A stretch of DNA of 64,000 nucleotides from Rhizobium vallis (GTDB lineage: Bacteria; Pseudomonadota; Alphaproteobacteria; Rhizobiales; Rhizobiaceae). The first letter of the stretch is position 1. Every line of letters starts with the position of its first letter. The notes below the pieces were generated by a model. The model did not search any database. It was not told the DNA's origin and saw only the letters and a list, made by a program, of their open reading frames with translations. Shown piece after piece: positions 35,174 to 43,826 of the stretch. The position numbers were made by a program, and so were the translations under genes. The stretch lies in NCBI RefSeq assembly GCF_003985155.1, contig NZ_ML133688.1, forward strand, positions 558,001 to 622,000. The letters are read 5' to 3'.

Positions 35174-35725
35174 TCAGAAACCGGCGCCGGGCCTGGAGAG
35201 ATAGTCGCGCTCCGCCGCCGTCGACTCGCGTCCGAGCATGGCGTTGCGATGCGGAAACCGGCCGTAGGCGGCAATCACCTCGCGATGGCGGAACGCATAA
35301 TCGAGATATTCCTCGTCGCCGAGGGCCGTGAACAATTCAACCGAACGGTCCTGCTCGCCGAGGTTCTCGGCATGTTCGAAAGGCAGATAGAAGAAGGTGC
35401 GGCATGCCGGCTCAACTGCTTGGTCCGCGCCCGATGCAAGAGCCAGCTTGGCTTCCCGAAGCGCCAGCCCGTCGGTCGCAACGGCAAGCGCCGTGCCGCG
35501 GTAGATATTGCGCGGGAACTGATCGAGCACGATGACCGCCGCCAGCCGGCACACGGGATCAGCCCGCCATTCGTCGCCGACACCTGCGGCAAGCGCCAGA
35601 TGCGTGTCGCGAAAGCCCTCGCGGATCTCGACATCGAGTTCCGGCGGCGGCCGAAACCACAGCTCCCGGCCGCATCGGACGAACCAGAAATCATAGACTT
35701 CACGAGGTGTGCGGATCGTGGTCAT
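35174..35725 (-). CDS. DUF924-family protein
   Basis: 183 aa, TPR-like helical fold of DUF924: YDFWFVRCGRELWFRPPPELD (start), LAAVIVLDQFPRNIYRGTALA (signature), CRTFFYLPFEHAENLGEQDRSVELF and FRHREVIAAYGRFPHRNAMLGR. Function unknown; family members are widespread and cytosolic. Monocistronic. Confidence 0.9.
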   Translation of the reverse strand: MTTIRTPREVYDFWFVRCGRELWFRPPPELDVEIREGFRDTHLALAAGVGDEWRADPVCRLAAVIVLDQFPRNIYRGTALAVATDGLALREAKLALASGADQAVEPACRTFFYLPFEHAENLGEQDRSVELFTALGDEEYLDYAFRHREVIAAYGRFPHRNAMLGRESTAAERDYLSRPGAGF

Positions 35726-35804
35726 GTTTTCCTTCCCTGGCGTCAGGTTTGATGATGCGACTGCAGTAAATTATTGTAGTAAAAAGGATAACACCGTGAC
35801 CGAA

Positions 35805-35921
35805 GCCCCCTCATCCGCCTGCCGGCACCTTCTCCCCGCTGGGGAGAAGAGATTCGCCGCGACGTCTCGATTCCCCCTTCTCCCCTCGGGGAGAAGGTGC
35901 CCGTAGGGCGGATGAGGGGGC
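35805..35921. repeat. RIME-like palindromic intergenic element
   Basis: A ~117-bp imperfect palindrome between two minus-strand genes. Outer arms GCCCCCTCATCCGCC (from 35805) and GGCGGATGAGGGGGC (to 35921) pair. Inner blocks GGCACCTTCTCCCC and GGGGAGAAGGTGCC also pair, and each half can fold alone (CTCCCCGCTGGGGAG; TCTCCCCTCGGGGAGA). It matches the Rhizobium-specific intergenic mosaic element type. Confidence 0.88.
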
Positions 35922-35955
35922 CGCTCGGCATACCCCTCATCACTCCCCGTTCACA

Positions 35956-37020
35956 CTACTTCCCCTCGTGCAACGAAAACACCAGCGTCGCCCTCGTCCC
36001 GTCATGGCCGGGATCGTAAGCGAAATCCGATTTCAGGCTTGCAGCCATCGCCGTCAAAATACGCGTTCCGAGCCCGGTTCCCCTGACAGGGCTCGATTCG
36101 TCGAAACCGGCGCCGTCATCTTCGACAATGACGCGCAGGGCCTCGTCCGTCTGGTCGACGAAGACACGGATCTCGCCCGGAACCCCTTCGGGATAGGCAT
36201 ATTTGAAAGCGTTGGTGACGAGTTCGCTGACGATAAGCCCGAGCGTGATCACCTTGTCGGTAGCCAGATTGACCGGCTTGGCGGTCAACACGATGCGGTG
36301 AGGCCGCTTGTCGTCGCGCATCGAGGCTTCGAGTTCGGTGAGCAGGCTGTCGAGGTATTCGTCGACCTGCACCGAGCCGACCTGCCGGTTGGTGTAGAGG
36401 CGGCGGTGGACGCTGGCGATGGCGTTGATGCGCATCTGGGTCTCATGCAGGGCGTCGATCGCCACCTGATCCTTGGTCATCGACGACTGCATGCGGATCA
36501 GCGCGCCGACGAGGCCGAGGCTGTTGGCGATGCGGTGATTGACTTCAGCAAGCAGCATTTCGGCGAGGTCGCGCTGCTGGCGGATCACCTCTTGCGCCTG
36601 CGCCGTCTCGCGGCGGAAACGCGCCCGCTCCAGCGCCTGTTCGAGGGCGGCGGCAAGCAGGTCGAAATAGTCGGCCGAGATCCCTTTGAGCATGTAGTCG
36701 TCGGCCCCGGCCTTGAGCGCCGCGACCGCAATGCCGGTATCGTCCGAGCCGGTGGCGTAGATGACAGGCGGATGGTCCGGCATATCAATGATGCAGGGCA
36801 GGATATCGAGGCCGGTCTCGCCGGTGAGCAGATGATCGAGCACGACGGCGTCGATGCCGCCTTCGGCGAGCCGCGCAAGCCCGGCAGCGCCATTCTCAGC
36901 CCACTCCACCGAAAAGCCGCGCCGGCCGAGGTTCCTCTGCATCAGCAGGGCCAGCCCCTCGTCGTCGTCGATATAGAGGATGTGGATCAGGCCGTCCGCA
37001 TCGACGTTAGAATCGCTCAT
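35956..37020 (-). CDS. Response regulator-sensor kinase hybrid (REC + HWE/HisKA_2 kinase)
   Basis: 354 aa. An N-terminal receiver (~12-130: LYIDDDEG, AVVLDHLLTGETG, MLKGI) is joined by a coiled helix to a HisKA_2-type dimerisation domain with phospho-His in LAEVNHRIANSLGLV and an ATPase domain (LIVSELVTNAFKYAYP, VEDDGAGF, GTGLGTRI). Such REC-kinases occur in general stress response and two-component relays of alphaproteobacteria. ATG 37020 has CGGGAGAGGG upstream. No partner gene is adjacent. Confidence 0.9.
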   Translation of the reverse strand: MSDSNVDADGLIHILYIDDDEGLALLMQRNLGRRGFSVEWAENGAAGLARLAEGGIDAVVLDHLLTGETGLDILPCIIDMPDHPPVIYATGSDDTGIAVAALKAGADDYMLKGISADYFDLLAAALEQALERARFRRETAQAQEVIRQQRDLAEMLLAEVNHRIANSLGLVGALIRMQSSMTKDQVAIDALHETQMRINAIASVHRRLYTNRQVGSVQVDEYLDSLLTELEASMRDDKRPHRIVLTAKPVNLATDKVITLGLIVSELVTNAFKYAYPEGVPGEIRVFVDQTDEALRVIVEDDGAGFDESSPVRGTGLGTRILTAMAASLKSDFAYDPGHDGTRATLVFSLHEGK

Positions 37021-37172
37021 TCCCTCTCCCGGCGTTCTCTTGACGACCGCCCGCAAGCGTCCGAGTCGTCCGCATGGCAATGTGGTATTGCATTGGCCGC
37101 CTGACGTAAACAGCGCTTCTCCCCCTCATCGCAGGCCGCAGGCGAAGCGCCCGATTGGTTCGCCGGGCCGAA

Positions 37173-38618
37173 CTAATTCCGGCGGAACTTCCCGTGGCCG
37201 GAGACTTCAGCACCCGCTTCCGCCGGCAATTGCAGGAAGCGCAAAGACGAGGCGACGCCGATTGCGCCGACCACGACGAAGGCCCAGCGGAAATCCGCGA
37301 GAACGGGATTGTCGGCGCCCCTCATCGCCGAGGAGATATTGAGCACGGCCGCCGCCACCGCGACGCCGAGCAGCATCGACACCTGCTGGAGCATGCTCGA
37401 CAGCGTCGAGGCAGAGCTTCGCTGCGCCGGGCCGATATCGGCGAAGGCGAGCGTATTCAGCGCCGTGAATTCCATCGACCGCGACAGGCCGGCGAGAAAA
37501 AGCAGCGCATGGATGAAAAACTGCGGTGTGTCGGACGAAAGGAAACCGCAGGCGACGATCGAAAATGCGGCGATCAGCCCGTTCAGCACCAGCACCGTGC
37601 GGAAGCCGAAGAAGCGCAAGAGCGGCGTCGTCACCGTCTTCATGCCGAGATTGCCGAGGAAATAGACAAGCAGATAGGTGCCGGCGGCAATCGAGCTCAG
37701 CCCGAAGCCGAGCTGGAACAGCAGAGGCAGCAGGAACGGCGTCGCATTGATCGCCGTCCGGCAGGCGGTGCCCGCCGAGAGCGTCGACATCGAGAAGGTC
37801 TGGACGCGGAAGGCGGAGAGATCGAGCAGCGGATTGTCGACGGCAAGGAAATGCCGCGTCGCCAGGAAGGAGAGCACGATGCCCGCCGCCAGCATCGCCA
37901 TGACGGGAAGAAGTCCGCCATCCCATTTGACCGAAAGTTCCAGGGCAGCAAGCAGGACGGTCAGCCCTGCCGCACTCAGGATGAAACCGAGAATATCCAG
38001 CCGGCCGGGATCGGACTCGCGCTGCTCGGGCACGAAGCGCAGCACCAGTCCCATGCCGAGGATGCCGATCGGGATGTTGATCAGGAAGTTCCAGTGCCAG
38101 CTGGCATAGGTGGTGATGAAGCCGCCGAGCACCGGGCCGATCACGGGCGCCGTCAGCGCCGGCCATGTGATCAGCGCGATCGCCTGGACGAGTTCGGACT
38201 TGCGGGCATTCTTCAGCACGATGATGCGCCCGACCGGCGTCATCAGCGCGCTGCCCGCCCCCTGCAGCGCACGCCACAGCACGAATTCCGTGAGGCTGCC
38301 TGACAGACCGCAGAACAGCGAGGCGATCGTGAAGACGCCGATCGACGTCAGGAAGACGCGCCGCGCTCCGAACCGGTCGCCGAGCCAGCCCGACAGCGGA
38401 ATGAAGGCGGCCATCGTCAGCATGTAGACGGTGATGCCGATGCTCATCGATACCGGCTGCACGTTGAAGCTCGCCGCCATCTGCGGCAGCGAGGTGGCGA
38501 CGATCGTGCCGTCGAGGATCTGCATGAAGAAGGAGACGGCAACGACCAGCGCGACGATCTTCGCCTGGCGGCCGCTCGCCGCCTCTTGCCCGTTCTCGCT
38601 CGTCTCTGCCGTGGTCAT
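37173..38618 (-). CDS. DHA2-family MFS multidrug exporter
   Basis: 481 aa with fourteen predicted membrane helices. Signatures are LDGTIVATSLPQMAASF (motif D1), SGWLGDRFGARRVF (motif A) and ALQGAGSALMTPVGRIIV (motif B/C region). This is the EmrB/QacA type of proton-driven drug exporter. No EmrA-like adaptor gene is adjacent. ATG 38618 is preferred over GTG 38627. Confidence 0.9.
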   Translation of the reverse strand: MTTAETSENGQEAASGRQAKIVALVVAVSFFMQILDGTIVATSLPQMAASFNVQPVSMSIGITVYMLTMAAFIPLSGWLGDRFGARRVFLTSIGVFTIASLFCGLSGSLTEFVLWRALQGAGSALMTPVGRIIVLKNARKSELVQAIALITWPALTAPVIGPVLGGFITTYASWHWNFLINIPIGILGMGLVLRFVPEQRESDPGRLDILGFILSAAGLTVLLAALELSVKWDGGLLPVMAMLAAGIVLSFLATRHFLAVDNPLLDLSAFRVQTFSMSTLSAGTACRTAINATPFLLPLLFQLGFGLSSIAAGTYLLVYFLGNLGMKTVTTPLLRFFGFRTVLVLNGLIAAFSIVACGFLSSDTPQFFIHALLFLAGLSRSMEFTALNTLAFADIGPAQRSSASTLSSMLQQVSMLLGVAVAAAVLNISSAMRGADNPVLADFRWAFVVVGAIGVASSLRFLQLPAEAGAEVSGHGKFRRN

Positions 38619-38794
38619 CGATCTCACAATGCGAATTGTCGGCGCGGCAGGGAAACGGGAAGGAGCCGATCGGAGGATCTGCCGCGGGAAGCGCGCGAAC
38701 GACGCGCATTGGCTGAATACGCCCGTTGCATCAGGCCGGAAAGGCTAAATCTTGCAGTCGGACGAAAGATTCCCGATGCGGCCGGCGGTCGGCC

Positions 38795-38950
38795 AAAAGA
38801 AAAAGCCCCGCCGAAGCGAGGCCAAGTTTGAACCCTCCCGGGAAAACAGGAGCGGCGTCGAGGTCCATATCCTGCGAGCCCTCCCGCAGCGAGGCCAGAT
38901 TTCGTCCCATTGGTACGCCTGCGGCAGAAATTTCCCGGATTTGCCAAAAA
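38795..38950 (-). ncRNA. Candidate minus-strand small RNA with strong intrinsic terminator
   Basis: On the minus strand a 7-bp stem with a TTCG loop (38805-38822) is followed by TTTTTCTTTT (38804-38795), a textbook terminator. No minus-strand gene lies upstream; the nearest gene there is the plus-strand importer gene at 39150. So a short transcript starting between about 39000 and 38880 is likely. A C-rich/G-rich segment (TTTTCCCGGGAGGG) that could be an anti-Shine-Dalgarno loop lies just before the terminator. The 5' end is not known; the limit given is approximate. Confidence 0.5.
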
Positions 38951-39019
38951 AGATTGGGCCGGACCCGCTACCGCCGATCGGCGCAGCGCTGTGCACTGCA
39001 GCAACGATTGCGGCTTGAA

Positions 39020-39061
39020 ATGTTTATAAAAAAGACTATCACTAAACATATTGCTAAACAT
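39020..39061 (+). promoter_or_regulatory. Putative operator array upstream of the ABC/DHA operon
   Basis: CTAAACAT occurs twice, 12 bp apart (39042-39049, 39054-39061), and its inverse ATGTTTA lies at 39020-39026. The region is AT-rich in a GC-rich genome and sits 90 bp ahead of the first operon gene. It probably binds the operon's regulator, as yet unknown; the rest of 38619-39149 shows only the small RNA candidate and a GCCGGC hairpin at 39113-39129. Confidence 0.5.
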
Positions 39062-39149
39062 GATGATTGAGGAGTTCATGTGAGCATTCTCTGAAACGGG
39101 TGAACATGCGACGCCGGCGGGGAGCCGGCATTGGTTCTGGGAGGAACTT

Positions 39150-40475
39150 ATGCAGAAAACATCGAAAGCCCTTTTGGGGCTGGCCGCGGCGTTCGTCATG
39201 TCGTCGGCATTGCCCAATCTCGCCAAAGCCGATGAACTTACGCTGTGCTGGGCCGCATGGGACCCTGCGAATGCGCTTGTCGAGCTGTCGAAGGATTTCA
39301 CGGCCAAGACAGGCACGCAGATGAAGTTCGAGTTCGTTCCCTGGACGAGTTATGCCGACCGCTTCCTCAACGAGCTGAATTCGCATGGCAAGCTTTGCGA
39401 TCTCATCATCGGCGACAGCCAGTGGATCGGCGGCTCGGCCGAGAACGGCCACTACGTCAAGCTGAACGACTTCTTCGACAAGGAAGGCATCAAGATGGAT
39501 GACTTCGTGCCGGCGACGGTCGTCGGCTACTCGGAATGGCCGAAGAACACGCCGAACTATTGGGCGCTGCCTGCCATGGGCGACGTCGTCGGCTGGACTT
39601 ATCGCAAGGACTGGTTCGAAAAGCCGGAACTCCAGAAGGAATTCAAGGCAAAATACGGCCATGATCTCGCAGCCCCGAAGACTTATGACGAGCTGAAGCA
39701 GATCGCCGAGTTCTTCCAGAAGCGTGAGATCGACGGCAAGACCGTCTATGGCGCCTCGATCTATACCGAGCGCGGCTCCGAAGGCATCACGATGGGCGTG
39801 ACCAACGTGCTCTACGACTGGGGCTTCCAGTACGAGAACCCGAAGAAGCCTTACGACATGGAAGGCTTCGTCAACTCGGCCGACGCAGTCAAGGGTCTCG
39901 AATTCTACAAGTCGCTCTACGATTGCTGCACACCGCCCGGCAGCTCCAACGTCTACATGGTCGAATCTGCCGACGCCTTCAAATCCGGCCAGGTCGCCAT
40001 GCAGATGAACTTCGCCTTCACCTGGCCCGGCCTCTACAAGGACGAGAAGGTCGGCGGCGACAGGATCGGCTTCTTCCCCAATCCTGCTGAAAAGGCGCAT
40101 TTCGCCCAGCTCGGCGGCCAGGGCATCTCGGTGGTCTCCTACTCCGACAAGCGCGACGCCGCCCTGCAATACATCAAATGGTTCGCACAGCCCGACGTGC
40201 AGGCCAAGTGGTGGGAACTCGGCGGCTTCTCCTGCCTGAATTCGGTCGTCAACGCGCCGGATTTCGCCAAGAGCCAGCCCTATGCCCAGGCCTTCCTGGA
40301 CTCCATGGCGATCGTCAAGGACTTCTGGGCGGAGCCAAGTTACGCCTCGCTGCTGCAGGCCATGCAGAAGCGCGTCCATAACTACGTCGTCGCCGGCAAC
40401 GGCACCGCCAAGGAAGCGCTCGACGGCCTGGTGAAAGACTGGAGCGAGGTCTTCAAGGACGACGGCAAAATCTAA
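39150..40475 (+). CDS. ABC transporter substrate-binding protein (polyol/sugar type)
   Basis: 441-aa precursor with signal peptide ending NLAKA-DE. It is a family 1 solute-binding fold (LTLCWAAWDPANALVELSKD, AKYGHDLAAPKTYDELKQIAEFFQ, VAMQMNFAFTWPGL). Length and motifs fit the large CUT1/glycerol-type binding proteins. TCTGGGAGGA precedes ATG 39150. It starts a 13-gene operon that ends in dihydroxyacetone-kinase genes, so a triose, glycerol-like or C4 polyol ligand is inferred. Confidence 0.9.
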   Translation: MQKTSKALLGLAAAFVMSSALPNLAKADELTLCWAAWDPANALVELSKDFTAKTGTQMKFEFVPWTSYADRFLNELNSHGKLCDLIIGDSQWIGGSAENGHYVKLNDFFDKEGIKMDDFVPATVVGYSEWPKNTPNYWALPAMGDVVGWTYRKDWFEKPELQKEFKAKYGHDLAAPKTYDELKQIAEFFQKREIDGKTVYGASIYTERGSEGITMGVTNVLYDWGFQYENPKKPYDMEGFVNSADAVKGLEFYKSLYDCCTPPGSSNVYMVESADAFKSGQVAMQMNFAFTWPGLYKDEKVGGDRIGFFPNPAEKAHFAQLGGQGISVVSYSDKRDAALQYIKWFAQPDVQAKWWELGGFSCLNSVVNAPDFAKSQPYAQAFLDSMAIVKDFWAEPSYASLLQAMQKRVHNYVVAGNGTAKEALDGLVKDWSEVFKDDGKI

Positions 40476-40506
40476 TGCCTAAAGGGGCTGGCGGCATCCC
40501 TCTGCG

Positions 40507-40557
40507 CGCCATCCTCGCTGGGATGGCGGCCCGGATCGGCAGACGAGCCGGGCCGCC
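40507..40557 (+). other. Tandem intercistronic hairpins after the binding-protein gene
   Basis: Hairpin 1 pairs CGCCATCC (40507-40514) with GGATGGCG (40521-40528). Hairpin 2 pairs GGCGGCCCGG (40525-40534) with CCGGGCCGCC (40548-40557), a perfect 10 bp. There is no T tract. The two share bases 40525-40528, so they compete. Such structures protect the 3' end of binding-protein mRNA and keep it in excess over permeases. Confidence 0.7.
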
Positions 40558-40591
40558 GGATCTTTCATATCCTAAAAGACCGGGTGAAAAC

Positions 40592-41560
40592 TTGACCATT
40601 TCCCATTCCTCCATCGTCGAGAAAGCGGCCGACGCGACAGCAAGGGCGACACCGGCATCGTTCGCCCGGCACGTCCGCGGCCTCTCCGACAGGGCGATCG
40701 CCTGGCTGTTCATCGCGCCTGCCATCACTCTGCTCCTGGCGATCAACATCTTCCCGCTCATCTGGGCGGTCTATCTCTCCTTCACCAATTACCGTGCCAA
40801 CCGGCCGAATGCGCCGGTCCAGGGCGTCGGCCTTGGAAATTACGAGCGTGTTCTCAACGATCCCGATATCTGGCAGGCGATGCAGACCACCGCACATTTC
40901 GTCTTCTGGACGATCCTGCTGCAGACGGTGATCGGCTTCACGCTGGCCTACCTGATCGACCGCAAGTTTCGCGGCCATGCCTTCTGGACGACGATCATCC
41001 TGATCCCGATGATGCTGTCGCCCGCCGTGGTCGGCAACTTCTGGCGCTTTCTCTACGAGCCGCAGATCGGCCTCTTCGCCTATGCCGTGTCGCTGGTCTC
41101 GGGCATTCCGACATCGGATATCCAGATGCTCGGCAATGTTTCGCTGGCGCCCTGGGCGATCATCATCGTCGATACCTGGATGTGGACGCCGTATGTGATG
41201 CTGATCTGCCTCGCCGGCCTGCGCTCGATCCCCGACTATATCTACGAGGCGGCCGAGGTCGATCGTGCATCGCCCTGGCGGCAGTTCTGGTCGATCACCG
41301 TGCCGATGGCCCTGCCCTTCATCATGCTCGCCGTGCTTTTCCGCGGCATCGAGAATTTCAAGATGTTCGACATGGTGACGCTGCTGACCGGCGGCGGACC
41401 GGGCTCGGTCACCGAGGTCGCCTCGATCACGCTGAAGCGCGCCGCCTTCGAAAGCTGGGCGACCGGCCGGGCCTCGGCTTTCGCCATCGTCCTCTTCGTC
41501 GCGGTGTTCGGCCTCGCCAACATCTACGTCAAGGCATTGAACAAGGTGAAGCAACGATGA
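40592..41560 (+). CDS. ABC transporter permease 1 (MalF-like)
   Basis: About 322 aa, six membrane helices and the EAA loop (YEAAEVDRASPWRQFWSITVPM) that contacts the ATPase. A longer frame reaches 40475 but would translate through the two hairpins; TTG 40592 (TTGACCATTTCC), preceded by GGGTGA, gives a normal N-terminus. The stop overlaps the next ATG by four bases. Confidence 0.88.
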   Translation: MTISHSSIVEKAADATARATPASFARHVRGLSDRAIAWLFIAPAITLLLAINIFPLIWAVYLSFTNYRANRPNAPVQGVGLGNYERVLNDPDIWQAMQTTAHFVFWTILLQTVIGFTLAYLIDRKFRGHAFWTTIILIPMMLSPAVVGNFWRFLYEPQIGLFAYAVSLVSGIPTSDIQMLGNVSLAPWAIIIVDTWMWTPYVMLICLAGLRSIPDYIYEAAEVDRASPWRQFWSITVPMALPFIMLAVLFRGIENFKMFDMVTLLTGGGPGSVTEVASITLKRAAFESWATGRASAFAIVLFVAVFGLANIYVKALNKVKQR

Positions 41561-42510
41561 GCGCCGCCAATACAGCCCATTCGGTCGTCGAGCCGAGCCT
41601 CAACAGCAAGCGCATCGCCGGCACGATCGTCGTCCTCTACGCGCTGATCACGCTCATCCCGCTCGTCTGGATCTTCCTGACCAGCATCAAATCGCCGCCG
41701 GATTCGATCAGCTATCCCCCGAAGATCGTCTTCACCCCGTCGCTCGAAGGCTATTGCAATCTCTTCACCACGCGCACCCGGCAGACACCCGATTATATCG
41801 CCTCGCTGCCGGCGCCGGTCGGCACCTGCGATGAGGTGACCCGCAAGCGCAACATGGTGATCGCAGGCCCGTCGAACTTCGTGCCTCGCTTCGTCAATTC
41901 GCTGGTCATCGCCTTCGGCTCCACCTTCCTAGCGGTCTTCCTCGGCACGCTCGCCGCCTACGGCTTCTCCCGCTTCAAGGTGCCGCTCGCCGACGACCTG
42001 CTGTTCTTCATCCTGTCGACGCGCATGATGCCGCCGATCGCCGTCGCCATCCCGATCTACCTGATGTATCGCGAGCTCGGCCTGTCGGACACGGCGCTCG
42101 GCATGATCCTGCTCTATACCGCCGTCAACGTCTCGCTCGCCGTCTGGCTGCTCAAGGGCTTCATCGACGAGATCCCGCGCGAATACGAGGAAGCGGCGAT
42201 GATCGACGGCTATACGAGGCTGCAGGCCTTCCGCAAGGTCGTACTGCCGCAGGCGACCACCGGCATTGCCGCGACCGCGATCTTCTGCCTGATCTTCGCC
42301 TGGAACGAATATGCCTTCGCCGCCCTTCTGACCTCGGGCGAGGCCCAGACTGCCCCGCCCTTCATCCCGACGATCATCGGCGAAGGCGGCCAGGACTGGC
42401 CGGCAGTTGCCGCAGGCACAACGATCTTCCTGATCCCGATCCTCGTCTTCACCATTCTCCTGCGCAAGCAGCTGCTGCGCGGCATCACCTTCGGAGCCGT
42501 CCGCAAATGA
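41557..42510 (+). CDS. ABC transporter permease 2 (MalG-like)
   Basis: 317 aa, six membrane helices, EAA loop YEEAAMIDGYTRLQAFRKVVLP. A ~50-residue external insert with two Cys (GYCNLF, VGTCDEV) between helices 1 and 2 is larger than usual. ATG 41557 overlaps the previous stop (ATGA), and its own stop overlaps the next ATG likewise. Confidence 0.92.
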   Translation: MSAANTAHSVVEPSLNSKRIAGTIVVLYALITLIPLVWIFLTSIKSPPDSISYPPKIVFTPSLEGYCNLFTTRTRQTPDYIASLPAPVGTCDEVTRKRNMVIAGPSNFVPRFVNSLVIAFGSTFLAVFLGTLAAYGFSRFKVPLADDLLFFILSTRMMPPIAVAIPIYLMYRELGLSDTALGMILLYTAVNVSLAVWLLKGFIDEIPREYEEAAMIDGYTRLQAFRKVVLPQATTGIAATAIFCLIFAWNEYAFAALLTSGEAQTAPPFIPTIIGEGGQDWPAVAAGTTIFLIPILVFTILLRKQLLRGITFGAVRK

Positions 42511-42725
42511 GCCACCTGATCGAAACACGCACCCGCACCCCTGCCCGCCCGAAACGGCCGTTCTTCCTGCGCCGCGGCCCGATGGAGAATATCGCCACCG
42601 TGCTGATCGGGCTCGGCTTCCTGATGCTGTTCCAGCCCTTCCTGCTGGTGCTCTACACCTATTCGCTGGTCACCCTGCTCATGGGCACCGTCATGTTCAT
42701 CATCGTTTCGAAATTCCCGGAGTGA
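42507..42725 (+). CDS. Small membrane protein of the importer (GlpU-like, 72 aa)
   Basis: 72 aa: a basic N-terminus (RTRTPARPKRPFFLRRG) and two hydrophobic helices (ATVLIGLGFLMLFQP, SLVTLLMGTVMFIIV). The position after two permeases and before two ATPases matches the R. leguminosarum glycerol importer glpSTPQUV, where GlpU is a small membrane protein of unknown role. Homology to GlpU is inferred from size and place. Confidence 0.75.
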   Translation: MSHLIETRTRTPARPKRPFFLRRGPMENIATVLIGLGFLMLFQPFLLVLYTYSLVTLLMGTVMFIIVSKFPE

Positions 42726-42728
42726 ACC

Positions 42729-43826
42729 ATGGCGGACATCCGGATCGAAAATCTCTGCAAGGAATTCGGCAGCTTCGTCGCCGTTCAGGATTCGAGCTTC
42801 ACCGTCCATGACGGCGAGTTCCTGGCGCTGCTCGGGCCCTCTGGCTGCGGCAAGACGACGACGCTTCGCATGATCGCCGGCCTCGAACTGCCGTCGAGCG
42901 GCAAGATCTATCTCGACGGCGAGGACGTCACCTTCAACCGCGCCAGCGCCCGCGACATTGCCTTTGTCTTCCAGCTCTTTGCGCTCTACCCGCATATGAA
43001 TGTGCGCAAGAACATCGGCTTCCCGCTGCTGTCGCAGGGCATGCCCAAGGCCGAGATCCGTCAGCGCGTCGAAGAGACCGCCCGCCTGCTGCAGATCGAT
43101 CATATTCTCAACCGCTCGGTCTCCGGCCTTGCCGGCGGCGACCGTCAGCGCGTGGCGCTCGGCCGCGCCATCGTCCGCCGCCCGAAATGCTTCCTGATGG
43201 ACGAGCCGCTCGGCACGCTCGACGCCGAGTTCCGCGAAATCATGGTCCATGAGCTGCGCGAACTGCACAATCGCATCCATGCCACCACCGTCTACGTCAC
43301 CCACGACCAGCATGAGGCGATGGCGATGGCCGACAAGATCGCCGTCATGAACCACGGCGTCATCGAGCAGTTCGGCACGCCGCAGGAGATCTATGCCAAG
43401 CCGGCGACCATGTATGTCGCCGATTTCATCGGCTCGCCGCCGATGAACTTCATGCGCTTCACCTCGGGCCTGAAGTGTGGCGACACATCCATCCTGCTCG
43501 ACGGCATCGATGTCGCCGTTCCCGAGATCCATCAGGACATGGCCGAAAGCGAACTGGCGCTTGGTGTCAGGCCCGAGCATATCCGCTTCAGTGACGCCTC
43601 GCCCCTTCGTGGCGCGGTCTACGGCAGCGAATATCTCGGCACCAACCAGGTCGTCGCTGTGGAAACCCCGGGCGGCCTGATCAAGGCCCGCGTTCCCGCC
43701 AATCGCAGCTTCCGGATCGGCGAAAAGGTCGGCCTCGAATTCAACCCGGCGAAACTCGCGCTCTTCGACTGCACGTCGGGCCGCGCGGTGCCATCCCAGC
43801 TCTATCAGGAGACCCGGCATGGCTGA
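42729..43826 (+). CDS. ABC transporter ATPase 1 with altered signature motif
   Basis: 365 aa: ATPase domain then a C-terminal TOBE-type regulatory domain ([12 protein letters not shown]). Walker A GPSGCGKT (36-43), Q-loop FVFQ, Walker B FLMDEP and H-loop VYVTHD are intact. The signature reads LAGGD (134-138), not LSGGQ; the Ser that contacts the ATP gamma phosphate is Ala. The partner ATPase next door has a normal LSGGE, so the pair would have one weak ATP site. It starts 3 bp after the 72-aa gene and overlaps the next by 8 bp. Confidence 0.93.
   Translation: MADIRIENLCKEFGSFVAVQDSSFTVHDGEFLALLGPSGCGKTTTLRMIAGLELPSSGKIYLDGEDVTFNRASARDIAFVFQLFALYPHMNVRKNIGFPLLSQGMPKAEIRQRVEETARLLQIDHILNRSVSGLAGGDRQRVALGRAIVRRPKCFLMDEPLGTLDAEFREIMVHELRELHNRIHATTVYVTHDQHEAMAMADKIAVMNHGVIEQFGTPQEIYAKPATMYVADFIGSPPMNFMRFTSGLKCGDTSILLDGIDVAVPEIHQDMAESELALGVRPEHIRFSDASPLRGAVYGSEYLGTNQVVAVETPGGLIKARVPANRSFRIGEKVGLEFNPAKLALFDCTSGRAVPSQLYQETRHG

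Noticed and set aside
32466..35204. A 912-codon plus-strand open frame
   Set aside because: It is antisense to the MscS-type channel gene. Its product is rich in Arg, Asp, His and Gln with no domain, as expected from the reverse strand of a GC-rich gene.
38820..38860. tRNA-like GGGTTCAAACTTGG segment on the minus strand
   Set aside because: It resembles a T-arm but lacks acceptor, anticodon and CCA-proximal pairing; it fits better as part of a terminator-ended small RNA.
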